Assembly: GCF_003598715.1 (NCBI RefSeq)
Contig: NZ_QZFU01000023.1
Span: 62,001 to 126,000 of the forward strand
DNA length: 64,000 nt
From: Nocardia panacis
GTDB lineage: Bacteria; Actinomycetota; Actinomycetes; Mycobacteriales; Mycobacteriaceae
Direction of reading: 5' to 3'
Position numbers and translations under genes: made by a program. Positions 17,251 to 25,451 of this stretch are shown one piece after another. Below the pieces are notes generated by a model. The model saw nothing but the letters and a program-made list of their open reading frames with translations. It was not told the origin of the DNA and did not search any database. How positions within the stretch are numbered: the stretch's first letter is position 1; the number at the start of each line of letters is the position of its first letter.

Positions 17251-17976
17251 CTATCCCTGCTGTTTCAGCCGGTCCAGGAACAGCGTCCGGTTGTAGGTCG
17301 CCAATTCCACGTGGAGCGCAAAGGATTCCGGCTGCTCGTAGTCGAGACGTCGATACAGTTCGAGGGATTCCTCGGTGGCACGCAACGCGTCGGTGAGTTC
17401 TCCGACCTCCGAGATATAGCTACCGAGTTGATGCAGGGCTGCGGCCAGAAAGGAGTTGTAGCGTGGTCGGCGTGGGGCAAGGTGGCGCAGGATGCGGACG
17501 AGTTCCTCGCCGAAGGGTAGTGCCTGCCCTGGTTCACCGGCCTTGTCGAGGGAACGGGCCAATTCGTCCAGAGCGGTCAGCAGAACGGGGCCGAACCGAC
17601 GCGGAGCGTGGGGCATTCGCCCTCGGCACAGGGCCAGTGCCTGCCGTGCGTCGGCCACCGCCTCCCGCTCCCGGCCCGAGCACCGCAGCACGTTCGCGCG
17701 CAGGTTCAGCGCCGCCGCGTATTGAACTTCGGTGGTCGTGCGCCGAACGGTCGTCGGGCGGCGGCAGATTCGCAGCGCCTCCTCGACGTCGATCAGAGCG
17801 TCGTCGTACCACCCTGCCGCGGCCAGGCCCAACGCCCGAAACCGTAGCGCGCAGGCGAGGTCCGGACCGAGGCCCGGCAGAACCGAAGTCGCCGGTCGCA
17901 GTATCGCGACCAGCGTGGTCATGATCTCGGGGTCCCGCACCCACTGCCGCAACGCACCGGCGACACGATGTGCCAT
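17251..17976 (-). CDS. tetratricopeptide-repeat protein
   Basis: About 241 residues. Successive 34-40-residue helical hairpins fit TPR consensus: AGWYDDALIDVEEALRICRR, SGREREAVADARQALALCRG, AGEPGQALPFGEELVRILRH and VGELTDALRATEESLELYRR. No DNA-binding, kinase or membrane domain is present, so it is probably a stand-alone protein-interaction module. ATG 17976 follows GAGG at 9 bases; a longer frame upstream lacks a ribosome site. Similar TPR blocks form the C-terminal half of actinobacterial AfsR/SARP or NB-ARC regulators, so a detached fragment of such a protein is an alternative. Confidence 0.75.
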   Translation of the reverse strand: MAHRVAGALRQWVRDPEIMTTLVAILRPATSVLPGLGPDLACALRFRALGLAAAGWYDDALIDVEEALRICRRPTTVRRTTTEVQYAAALNLRANVLRCSGREREAVADARQALALCRGRMPHAPRRFGPVLLTALDELARSLDKAGEPGQALPFGEELVRILRHLAPRRPRYNSFLAAALHQLGSYISEVGELTDALRATEESLELYRRLDYEQPESFALHVELATYNRTLFLDRLKQQG

Positions 17977-18076
17977 ATGGACCACCTCAACGACTAGCCA
18001 CGATATCCGTTCCGAGCGTACGGCAGCCGATCGAATCGGACCACCCGGTCTGCATCCGCTGCTGTGAATACCTGTT

Positions 18077-18223
18077 CTACGCTCCTGCCCACCAGCGGCC
18101 ACCGGGAAGCGGGCCGGTGGGTGCGGGCAGCGAGATCGTCACCGGCGCAGCGGCTTCCGCTTCCGCGATCTCCCCGGCGACGAGCATCGCGACGGCGGCC
18201 GCCGCAATCGCGAACCGGCGCAA
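18077..18223 (-). CDS. small putative secreted peptide
   Basis: About 48 residues. The chain begins with a basic LRRF, a hydrophobic AIAAAAVAMLVAG and then EAEAAAPVTISLPAPTGPLP, which reads like a signal peptide and a short proline-rich mature part ending GGRWWAGA. Third codon positions are very GC-rich, supporting real coding. The start is uncertain: TTG 18223 has no ribosome site, while a GAAAGGGG motif lies just upstream of an ATC at 18238. Function unknown. Confidence 0.4.
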   Translation of the reverse strand: MRRFAIAAAAVAMLVAGEIAEAEAAAPVTISLPAPTGPLPGGRWWAGA

Positions 18224-18782
18224 CGTTTTCGATCGGATGACGACCCCTTTCGCGGTGCTTCCGGATGGAAACAGTACCGGACGCGGGGGTCGGGAAATCG
18301 GCGAGCTTGTCGCCCACTTCAAGATATAGCGGCCCCCCGGTCTTGCCGCAAGGCCCGGTAGTTGGTGCACAATTTCCAGCCGAAGCCGTTCACCTGCGGA
18401 TATCCGGAGTCCGCGACCGGGTGGGCGACCCCTTCGACAGTGTCCGACGAGTGATCGACTCGCCGGCGAGATACATAACGACTGACGCCGCCCAAGGCTG
18501 CGCCGGCAGGGGTTGCCGCAAGGTCGCGGCCGGCGAGCGGGCCGTTTTCGGGAAGCGCATCCGGCAAGCAAACGGTTCGGGGGCTAGGTGCTGAGTCGTC
18601 TACCCGGGTGGATAGATGACACATGAATTATGTTGCGGCGGAACCGCTTGCGGTCCGGGTGCGTCCAATGAATCGACCGCCTTTCTTTGCCGTCGGGGGG
18701 TGTCTCGTGCTCGGGGTGGCACGGAATCCGATGCCTGGGTGGGCGAGTCGATTCGCGTTTCGACGCAAGGGAGGGATGCCCC
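18224..18782. other. 559-bp region without a convincing gene
   Basis: Lies between the divergent small secreted peptide and the secreted protein at 18783. On the minus strand, roughly 18320-18440 reads with GC-rich third positions (DSGYPQVNGFGWKLCTNYRA) before a stop at an out-of-frame join near a run of six Gs, so it may be a decayed secreted-protein gene. I checked it for riboswitch-like conserved blocks and saw none I could defend. A purine-rich GGGAGGG just before 18783 is the ribosome site of the next gene. Confidence 0.4.
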
Positions 18783-19259
18783 ATGAAGGTGCGCACTTAT
18801 CGATCGGCTTCACCGACGAGCCGAGTCGGTCGAATGGTGTTCTTCGCAGTGGTACTGATGATCGCTGTGTTCGCGAGCGTGCCGGTCTCCGGTAGCGCAC
18901 AGGCTTCGTATCAGCCATGCACCAACTACAGAGTCACGACCCAATGGGGCAGAGTCGAAGTCGACACCAGGCCGGCAGGAGCGGACTCCATCGGCAATAT
19001 CGCGTGGGCCATGTTCCTCAACGACATCTCCCATACCCCAGGAAGGTACGACTACCAGGTATTGGTCAACGGCAAGTCCATCCTGACGGATACGGTCCAC
19101 AAGGACGACAACCTGCACATGACGATCCCTCGGTATCAAAGGGGGCATTACGTTTACGAGTCGGGAGACGAAATCCAGGTAATCGCATCTCACGCCCCCG
19201 GCGACGTCCTGTATGTAACCCCCATCAACCGCTGCACTGTCCCCTACACGGCAGGATAG
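18783..19259 (+). CDS. secreted protein of unknown function
   Basis: About 158 residues. ATG 18783 follows GGGAGGG. The first 40 residues form a signal peptide with a long basic n-region and the core MVFFAVVLMIAVFASVPVSG, cleavage probably after GSAQA. The mature part is beta-rich with two cysteines (QPCTNYRV near its start and INRCTVPY near its end) that could link the termini. Its codon usage is less GC-biased than the flanks. Four bases after its stop begins the next gene, so they form an operon. Family not recognised. Confidence 0.7.
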   Translation: MKVRTYRSASPTSRVGRMVFFAVVLMIAVFASVPVSGSAQASYQPCTNYRVTTQWGRVEVDTRPAGADSIGNIAWAMFLNDISHTPGRYDYQVLVNGKSILTDTVHKDDNLHMTIPRYQRGHYVYESGDEIQVIASHAPGDVLYVTPINRCTVPYTAG

Positions 19260-19263
19260 TTAC

Positions 19264-19851
19264 ATGGATAAGGAGATATCGAGGCGAGGCGCCGACCTGC
19301 TGGCGAGCGACATCGAGTCGGCTCTCGGCTTCGAGGTGCGGATCGACGAAACGATCCCGGAGCGTCTCCGTCGGCAAGCCGATCCACCCGGATGGTGGAT
19401 CGAATTCACCATCCCCGCTTTGAACATCCTGGTTGGCTGTGCCCCCGGTGAGCACACCGCCGGCGGTGTGGCGTGCGAACTCGCCCGGCGTATCCACGAT
19501 GACGTGCTGGCCCGCAGTGGAAAGATCTGGCCTGCCGATCCCGAGGGTGGAGACCAACCGTTGCTCCCCGCTCTCGACGGATGGCACGGGCTGGGCGGAC
19601 TTATCCCGTACGGGCAGGTCAGGGTGGCGAAGGATCCGGATCGGAGCCTCGACGGTGTGGTCCGATGGTGGCTGCCCCACAGCTACGACGGACTCATCGC
19701 CAGCCACTGCGGCGACGTTTGGTTCTCCCGCTGGCAATATAAGGGCGACGAACAGCGCATCGCGCCGGGCATGCCTGTGACATGGCTCATCGGCGAGGGC
19801 GGGCACGGGAAGTACAGCAAGGCAAGCGAAGTCCGGCCGGCTCAGCTGTAG
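19264..19851 (+). CDS. cytosolic protein with a divergent cold-shock-like C-terminal domain
   Basis: 195 residues, no signal peptide. The N-terminal 120 residues are unfamiliar (IESALGFEVRIDETIPERLR, then WWIEFTIPALNILVGCAPG). The last 65 residues follow the order of a cold-shock/OB domain: GVVRWWLPHSYDGLIASHCG, DVWFSRWQYKG, then RIAPGMPVTWLIGEG, comparable to GTVKWF..GFGFI..DVFVH..L..G..V.F in CspA. The aromatic RNP1 phenylalanines are largely replaced, so nucleic-acid binding is not certain. Translationally linked to the secreted protein four bases upstream, which raises the possibility of an effector with a cytosolic partner; this is inference. Confidence 0.65.
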   Translation: MDKEISRRGADLLASDIESALGFEVRIDETIPERLRRQADPPGWWIEFTIPALNILVGCAPGEHTAGGVACELARRIHDDVLARSGKIWPADPEGGDQPLLPALDGWHGLGGLIPYGQVRVAKDPDRSLDGVVRWWLPHSYDGLIASHCGDVWFSRWQYKGDEQRIAPGMPVTWLIGEGGHGKYSKASEVRPAQL

Positions 19852-19947
19852 CCGCAGACGGCTCAGCATGAGGCGCTCGATGAAGCTCCACGGCCCGGAT
19901 GTGGCGATCCGCACCGACCGGTGCGGACGAATCGCGTTCGGCGACCG

Positions 19948-20928
19948 TTACTGCCGTGGAGGTCCCTGGTGCGCGGGCGCGGCGAGGATCTCGGTGCGGG
20001 TCGGCGGGTTCGCGCCGCGTCGGGCGCAGGTGAGTGCGGCGACGAGGATGGCGTCGTCGAGCAGGTCGGCGATCTCGTCGGAGGTCGAGGCACGCAGGGC
20101 GTCTCGGCGGGACGCGCCGAGCAGGTCGCGGCGGTGCAGGTGGGCGAGCAGACCGGAGGTGAAGGCATCGCCCGCGCCGACGGTGTCCACGACGGTGACG
20201 GTGCGGCCGGGGCGCTGGATCGGGCCGTGCTCGGGCGACCCGAGGGCGACGGCGCCGGCCGCGCCGAGGGTGACGATCGTCAATGCCGGTCCGCGAGAGT
20301 TCCAGTCGCGCAGCACATCCTGGATCGGGCGACCAGGGTACAGCCAGTGCAGGTCCTCGGCACTGGCCTTGATGATGTCGGTGACCGGGAGCATGGTCTC
20401 GATCCTGGAATGGACATCGGCGCGGTCCTCCAGCAGGGGCCGACAATTGGGGTCGTAGGAGATGGTGGCGTGGGGACGGGCGCGAACGACCAAGCGCTGC
20501 AACACGTCCGCACCGGGCGGCAGGATCAGCGCGAGCGAGCCGGTGTGCAGGGCGCGGACATCGCCGTCCAGGGCGTCGGCCAATTCCGCATCGGTCCACT
20601 GCCAGTCGCAGGCGCCGTCCAGGCGGAAGTCGTAGTCGGCGCTGCCGTCGGGAGCGAGATCTACCAGCGCCAGCGAACTCGGTTCGCTCGCCCCGACGGC
20701 GTACCGCAGGTCGACTCCGTTGCCGGACAGGTGTCGACGCAGTCGCCGCCCGAGCAGGTCGGCGCCGAGCCGGGCCAGCATCCGGGTGGGCACTCCCGAA
20801 CGGGCCAGTCCCACCGCGACATTGGCGGGACTCCCGCCGGGCGCGGCCTGGAATTCGTCGGCCCGCCCGGTGGGCACCATATCGATCAGCGCCTCCCCCG
20901 CCACCGCCACGATCCCGTCGCTACGCAT
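19948..20928 (-). CDS. PfkB-family sugar kinase, fructokinase-like
   Basis: About 326 residues. Phosphorylates a hexose or pentose taken up by the ABC transporter encoded just upstream. Signature 1 is APGGSPANVAVGLARSG with the following LARLGADLLGRRL, and signature 2 is VVDTVGAGDAFTSGLLAHL with the catalytic aspartate in GAGD. Length fits fructokinase/ribokinase. The ATG at 20928 overlaps the stop of the ATPase gene (GATGCGTAG), so translation is coupled. Together with the LacI gene at 23791 this is a complete uptake and phosphorylation unit resembling the rhizobial FrcBCAK layout; fructose is the best guess but ribose-type sugars are not excluded. Confidence 0.9.
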   Translation of the reverse strand: MRSDGIVAVAGEALIDMVPTGRADEFQAAPGGSPANVAVGLARSGVPTRMLARLGADLLGRRLRRHLSGNGVDLRYAVGASEPSSLALVDLAPDGSADYDFRLDGACDWQWTDAELADALDGDVRALHTGSLALILPPGADVLQRLVVRARPHATISYDPNCRPLLEDRADVHSRIETMLPVTDIIKASAEDLHWLYPGRPIQDVLRDWNSRGPALTIVTLGAAGAVALGSPEHGPIQRPGRTVTVVDTVGAGDAFTSGLLAHLHRRDLLGASRRDALRASTSDEIADLLDDAILVAALTCARRGANPPTRTEILAAPAHQGPPRQ

Positions 20929-21694
20929 CACCGTCGACCTCCACGCCCGCCATGGCTCCCGTCATCAGCGCCACCGCGTCGGACATGCTGAACTCGTGCG
21001 GCCGGATCACCGCGACCCGCCTGCCCAGTCGCTGGATGTGCACGCGGTCGGCGATTTCGAAGACATGCGGCATATTGTGGCTGATCACGATGACGGCCAG
21101 TCCGCGACGGCGTACCTCGCGGATGAGGTCGAGCACCATCGTCGATTCCTTCACCCCGAGCGCGGCGGTGGGTTCGTCCATGATGACGACGTGTCGGGCG
21201 AAGGCGGCGCCGCGGGCCACGGCCACGCCCTGCCGCTGCCCGCCGGAGAGGGTTTCCACGGTCTGTCGCATCGAGCGGACTCCGATCTCGAGGGTGTCCA
21301 TATGCGTGCGGGATTCGGCGAGCATGCGCGGCCGGTCCAGCATGCGGAACACGGTGCCGAGCAGGCCGCGGCGACGCAATTCCCTTCCCAGGAAAAGGTT
21401 TTCGGCGATATCGAGGGCTGGGGCGACGGCCAGGTCCTGGTAGACGGTCTCGATGCCCGCGCGCCGGGCCTCGAGGGGACCGCGGAAGCGGACCGGTTTC
21501 CCGCCGAGCAGGATCTCGCCCGCGTCGGGGGTGAGCGCACCCGACAGCGCTTTGATGAGGGTGGATTTCCCGGCCCCGTTGTCGCCGATGACGGCCAGGA
21601 TCTCGCCGGGGCTCAGGTCGAGATCGACGCCGTCGAGCGCGGTGACGTGCCCGAACCGTTTGACCAGTCCCCTGGCCGCGAGCACCGCTGTCAC
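20921..21694 (-). CDS. sugar ABC transporter ATP-binding protein (single-domain, FrcA/RbsA-like)
   Basis: 257 residues. Walker A GDNGAGKST, Q-loop VYQDLAVAP, signature LSGGQRQGVAVARG, Walker B HVVIMDEPTAALG and H-loop VISHNM are all intact. Unlike RbsA or MglA it contains one nucleotide-binding domain only, as in FrcA, so it must act as a homodimer. GTG 21694 is preceded by GGGAGG and overlaps the permease stop (GTGA), while its own stop overlaps the kinase start, showing tight coupling through the operon. Confidence 0.93.
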   Translation of the reverse strand: MTAVLAARGLVKRFGHVTALDGVDLDLSPGEILAVIGDNGAGKSTLIKALSGALTPDAGEILLGGKPVRFRGPLEARRAGIETVYQDLAVAPALDIAENLFLGRELRRRGLLGTVFRMLDRPRMLAESRTHMDTLEIGVRSMRQTVETLSGGQRQGVAVARGAAFARHVVIMDEPTAALGVKESTMVLDLIREVRRRGLAVIVISHNMPHVFEIADRVHIQRLGRRVAVIRPHEFSMSDAVALMTGAMAGVEVDGDA

Positions 21695-22650
21695 CGTTGC
21701 CTCCCGCGGTTGAGTCGGTCCACGGCGACGGCCGCGATGACCAGGATCCCGGTGATCAGCGTCTGATAGATCGATGGCACGCCGATCAGTTGCAGTCCGT
21801 TGCGGATGATGCCGACGATCAGCGCGCCGAGCAGGGTCCCGATGACGCTGCCGCGCCCGCCGAACAGGCTGGTGCCGCCGAGGACGACCGCGGTGATGGA
21901 GTCCAGGTTGTCGCTCTGGCCCGCGTTGGGGTCGCCGACGCCGGTGCGGGCGACCAGCAGCAGTGCGGCGATGCCGTAGAGGAGTCCGGCGGTGGTGTAG
22001 ACGCCGAGCAGTACGCGGCGGGTGTCGATTCCGGCGAGGCGCGCCGCCTCGGGATTGTTGCCGACCGCGTAGACGTGGCGGCCCGCCATGGTCAGGCGCA
22101 GCACGTACCAGGCGGCGGCGAACAGGGCCAGCATCACCACCGATCCGTAGGTGATGTCGGTGCCGCCGAGCGGGAAGGTCTTGTCCAGCAGTGTCATTGC
22201 CCGCGGCAGCCCGGAGACGGTCTGTTCCTGCGAGTAGATGTGGGTCAGGGCGAACGCGACACCGTAGACGCCGAGGGTGACGATGAACGGCGGCAGCCGC
22301 AGCACACTCACCAGCAGTCCGTTGACCGCGCCGAATCCGGCGGTGAGGCCCAGCGCGAGCACGATGGCCACCGGCACGGGCAGTCCGGCGTCGACCGCGA
22401 GTTTGGTGACCGCGATATTGCCCAGTGCCATCACCGCCCCGTTGGACAGGTCGATGCCCGCGGTGAGGATGATCAGCGTCTGCCCGATGGCCAGGGTGCC
22501 GACCACCATCACCTGTTGGACGATGAGGGAGAAGTTCGCGCCGGTGAGGAAGCGGTCGGAGCGGGCGGCGAAGAAGACGACCGCGACGGTGATCGCGATC
22601 AGCGGTCCGATATTGGGCAGCGCGAGCAGTCGCGCGAGCGGTGTGCGCAT
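21691..22650 (-). CDS. sugar ABC transporter permease (RbsC/FrcC family)
   Basis: 319 residues with about ten hydrophobic helices. Conserved motifs include ILTAGIDLSNGAVMALGNIA near residue 65 and the cytoplasmic coupling loop AVGNNPEAARLAGIDTRRVL around residue 205, followed by VVLGGTSLFGGRGSVIGTLL, all diagnostic of the ribose/xylose/fructose permease family. Starts 3 bp after the stop of the binding protein and ends overlapping the ATPase start. Confidence 0.93.
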   Translation of the reverse strand: MRTPLARLLALPNIGPLIAITVAVVFFAARSDRFLTGANFSLIVQQVMVVGTLAIGQTLIILTAGIDLSNGAVMALGNIAVTKLAVDAGLPVPVAIVLALGLTAGFGAVNGLLVSVLRLPPFIVTLGVYGVAFALTHIYSQEQTVSGLPRAMTLLDKTFPLGGTDITYGSVVMLALFAAAWYVLRLTMAGRHVYAVGNNPEAARLAGIDTRRVLLGVYTTAGLLYGIAALLLVARTGVGDPNAGQSDNLDSITAVVLGGTSLFGGRGSVIGTLLGALIVGIIRNGLQLIGVPSIYQTLITGILVIAAVAVDRLNRGRQR

Positions 22651-22653
22651 CTG

Positions 22654-23691
22654 TCAGCCCCAGCAGTTGTCCAGGCCGTAGGCGACATCCTCGGCGGGCA
22701 CGCCCGGTTGCGGTTTGGCGGTGATGAGGGTGACCCCGGTGTCGGTGTAACCTTCGGCCTTCTTCCCGGTCTTCGCGAATTCCGCCACCGCTCGCACGCC
22801 TTTGCTCGCCATCAGCAGCGGATACTGCTGGGAGGTGGCCGCGATGCGCCCGTCCTGCACCGCCCGCACCCCGGTGCAGCCGCCGTCGACGGACACCAGG
22901 ATGGCCTGATCCTGCTTGCCCGCAGTGTGGAGAGCCGTATACGCCCCGAGCGCGGACTGCTCGTTGATCGTGTACACCACCGAGATCGCGGGATCCTTCT
23001 GCAAGCAGGTCTCCATCGCGGATTGCGCTTTGGCCTGATCGCCCTCGGCCGGTTGCGCGCACACCACATTCGGGGCGCTCGCGTCCTGCTTCATCTCCTT
23101 CGTGGCCTGCGCCGCGCCGAATCCGGTGAGAAATCCGTTGTGCCGCAACACCCCCACCGTGACGCCGGGATTGAGGTCGATCATCGCGATCCGCGCCGGA
23201 CGATCCCCGAGGGCGGCCTTCGCGTATTTGCCGATGAGCTCGCCCGCCGCGAAATTGTCGGTGGCGAACAGGGCGTCGACCGCGCTCGCGGGATCGGTGG
23301 GGCTGTCCAGGGCGATCACCTCCACACCTTTGGCGCGCGCCTTCTGCACCGCCGGGACGATGGCCTTGGTATCGCCGGCGGTGATCAGGATGCCCTTCGC
23401 GCCCGCGTTGACCATGTTCTCCAGGGCGGTGACCTGACTCGCGTTGTCCCCGTCGAACTTTCCGGCGGCGGTCAGCAGTCTCACCCCGGCGGCGTCGGCC
23501 TCCTTCTGCGCGCCCTGCTTCATCTTCACGAAGAACGGGTTGGTGTCGGTCTTGGTGATCAGGCCGACGATCGGCTCGCCGCCGCCCGTTCCCGCTCCCG
23601 AGCCGCAGGCGCTCGCGGCGAAAGCCAGTGCGGTGGCGGCGAATCCGGCGGTGACAGTGCGGGCGAGGGTGCGGCGGTGATGGGGATGCAT
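22654..23691 (-). CDS. sugar ABC transporter substrate-binding lipoprotein
   Basis: About 345 residues. Signal peptide with lipobox ALAFAASACGS anchors the protein to the outer face of the membrane. The mature part has the periplasmic-binding type-1 fold: VGLITKTDTNPFFVKMKQGA, ITAGDTKAIVPAVQKARAKG, IALDSPTDPASAVDALFATD and INEQSALGAYTAL, matching the FrcB/RbsB group. ATG 23691 has GGGAG at a good spacing. First gene of the operon; a LacI-type palindrome lies 20 bp upstream of the start codon. Confidence 0.93.
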   Translation of the reverse strand: MHPHHRRTLARTVTAGFAATALAFAASACGSGAGTGGGEPIVGLITKTDTNPFFVKMKQGAQKEADAAGVRLLTAAGKFDGDNASQVTALENMVNAGAKGILITAGDTKAIVPAVQKARAKGVEVIALDSPTDPASAVDALFATDNFAAGELIGKYAKAALGDRPARIAMIDLNPGVTVGVLRHNGFLTGFGAAQATKEMKQDASAPNVVCAQPAEGDQAKAQSAMETCLQKDPAISVVYTINEQSALGAYTALHTAGKQDQAILVSVDGGCTGVRAVQDGRIAATSQQYPLLMASKGVRAVAEFAKTGKKAEGYTDTGVTLITAKPQPGVPAEDVAYGLDNCWG

Positions 23692-23710
23692 CGGCGTACT
23701 CCCTGCGGAA

Positions 23711-23722
23711 GACAACGTTGTC
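23711..23722. promoter_or_regulatory. LacI-family operator
   Basis: GACAACGTTGTC is a perfect 12-bp palindrome with the central CG pair typical of LacI/GalR sites. It lies between the transporter operon and the lacI-type gene, just downstream of TAGGGT, a plausible -10 of the operon promoter, where a bound repressor would block transcription. Confidence 0.75.
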
Positions 23723-23790
23723 AGCACCCTAGAGTGTGATCTGGCTCATGTCCAGGGATTCGAATAGCCGATGGCACTTACCGTTTCGGG

Positions 23791-24813
23791 ATGGGCAGCG
23801 AACCCGGACCGGGGCGGGCCACCATGCGCGAGGTCGCCGCGCGGGCCGGGGTCAGCATCAAGACCGTGTCGCGGGTGGTGCGCGGCGAGACCGGGGTCTC
23901 CCCCGAATTGGCCTGCCGCGTCACCGAGGCGGTCACCGCCCTGGACTACCGGCACAATCTCGCCGCCAGCACCCTGCGCGAACAGGGACACAAGACGGCC
24001 GCGATCGGCCTGGTGCTGATGGACGTCGCCAATCCCTATGCCGCAGCGCTGCATCGGGCCGTCGAGGACACCGCCCACGCCCGCGGCACCCTGGTGTTCG
24101 CGGTCAGCGGCGACGAGGATCCCGCCCGCCAGCGTCAAGTCCTCGACGCACTGCTCGCCCGCCGCGTCGACGGACTGATCGTGGTGCCCGTCGGCGACGA
24201 GTACGCGCTGCTGCGCCGCGAACATCGCCGCGGCACCCCCGTCGTCCTGGTCGACAGGGCCGGCGGCGGCGACCTCGACAGCGTCACCGTCGACAACCGC
24301 GCGGGCGCCCGCACCGCCACCGCGCATCTGGCCGGCTTCGGCCACCGTCGCATCGCCTTCCTCGGCGACCTGCGCGGCATCCGCACCGCCGCCGAACGCC
24401 ACCTCGGCTACCTCGACGGACTCCCCGCCGCCCCCGACCCGACCCTGATCCGCCACGATCTGCGCACCGTCGCCGCCGCCGAACACGCCGCGGGTCAACT
24501 CCTCGACGCACCCGCCCCGCCCACCGCCGTCTTCAGCGGCCAGAACCTGATCACCATCGGGGCGCTGCGCGCGATCCAGCGCCGCGGCCTGGAAAACCGC
24601 GTCGCCATAGTGGGATTCGACGACCTGCCGCTCGGGGAGCTACTGCGCCCCGGTTTGACGGCCGTCGCCCAGGACCCCGCCGCCATCGGTCGAGCGGCGG
24701 CGCGGTTGCTGTTCGCGCGACTCTCCGGAGAGGACACGGACGCACGCCACCTGGTGGTGCCCACCCGACTGCTGGTGCGCGGGTCCGGGGAATTGCCGCC
24801 GCCGAGTCGATGA
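23791..24813 (+). CDS. LacI/GalR-family transcriptional repressor
   Basis: About 340 residues. N-terminal HTH TMREVAARAGVSIKTVSRVV followed by the hinge helix ending LDYRHNLAASTL; then the sugar-binding type-1 periplasmic fold (TAAIGLVLMDVANPYAAALH, DGLIVVPVGDEYALL, VVLVDRAGGG, VAIVGFDDLPLG). It faces the sugar ABC/kinase operon across a perfect LacI-type palindrome and should repress it until the sugar binds. The ATG at 23791 is used; ATG 23824 with GGGGCGGG upstream would begin directly at MREVAARAG and is an equally good start. Confidence 0.92.
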   Translation: MGSEPGPGRATMREVAARAGVSIKTVSRVVRGETGVSPELACRVTEAVTALDYRHNLAASTLREQGHKTAAIGLVLMDVANPYAAALHRAVEDTAHARGTLVFAVSGDEDPARQRQVLDALLARRVDGLIVVPVGDEYALLRREHRRGTPVVLVDRAGGGDLDSVTVDNRAGARTATAHLAGFGHRRIAFLGDLRGIRTAAERHLGYLDGLPAAPDPTLIRHDLRTVAAAEHAAGQLLDAPAPPTAVFSGQNLITIGALRAIQRRGLENRVAIVGFDDLPLGELLRPGLTAVAQDPAAIGRAAARLLFARLSGEDTDARHLVVPTRLLVRGSGELPPPSR

Positions 24814-24828
24814 TTCGGCACTCGCACC

Positions 24829-25290
24829 TCAGAGATCGCGATCGAACCACACTTGATCGCGCAGGGGGATTCCGTCGACATCGAGGTTGAGCGGGTAGCC
24901 GGTGTCCGGGCCGAAAGCGTCCCGGACGATGCGGGTCATCCGGAAGCCGCAACGCTGGTAGAAGCGGAGGTTGCCGATATCGGCGGTGGCAGTGGCGACT
25001 TCGACGCGGCGCGCGCCCGCCGCACGGGCCTCGGTGACGGCGCGGTCGATCAGGTCGCGGCCCAGACCACGGCCGCGATGAGATTCGGCGATGGCGAGAT
25101 TGACTATCTCCCAGGTGTTTTCGCCGTGTGGTGCGGCGAGCAGTTGACCGACGATCTCGTCACCGTCGCGCGCGACCCAAACGCGGCCGGTGTCGAGATA
25201 GCCCGCGAGCAACCGCTCGGAATCCTCGGCCAGCCGCAGCAGCCAGGCGATCTCGCTCCGGTCGCCGGTGTACTCCTCGATCCGCACCAT
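24829..25290 (-). CDS. GNAT-family N-acetyltransferase
   Basis: 153 residues. Acetyl-CoA-dependent acyltransferase: GDEIVGQLLAAPH is strand beta4 region, WEIVNLAIAESHRGRGLGRD contains motif A with the R-x-x-G-R-G pyrophosphate loop, and NLRFYQRCGFRMTRI is motif B with the typical FY..CGF. ATG 25290 follows GAAGGAGGGG. Converges toward the LacI gene. Substrate unknown; the size fits single-domain small-molecule or ribosomal-protein acetyltransferases. Confidence 0.88.
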   Translation of the reverse strand: MVRIEEYTGDRSEIAWLLRLAEDSERLLAGYLDTGRVWVARDGDEIVGQLLAAPHGENTWEIVNLAIAESHRGRGLGRDLIDRAVTEARAAGARRVEVATATADIGNLRFYQRCGFRMTRIVRDAFGPDTGYPLNLDVDGIPLRDQVWFDRDL

Positions 25291-25451
25291 TGCCCCTCCT
25301 TCATGGGTCGGCAGATAGCCTAGTCCGGCGATATTGTCGGGCGACGGTGCTTCGGGTCTCGGTGCGGAAAGTTCCATCTTGGGCGAGTTCGGATTCGATC
25401 CGGATCGTCGGGTCGTTCGCGGTCGTGTCTTGGTCTCACCCATGCGTGTCG

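Noticed and set aside
18224..18782. A c-di-AMP (ydaO) or other riboswitch
   Set aside because: I looked for the conserved blocks on both strands and could not find a consistent set.
21697..23739. A 680-codon plus-strand frame across the ABC permease and binding-protein genes
   Set aside because: Spans two well-defined genes on the other strand and shows only acidic, glutamine- and histidine-rich low complexity.
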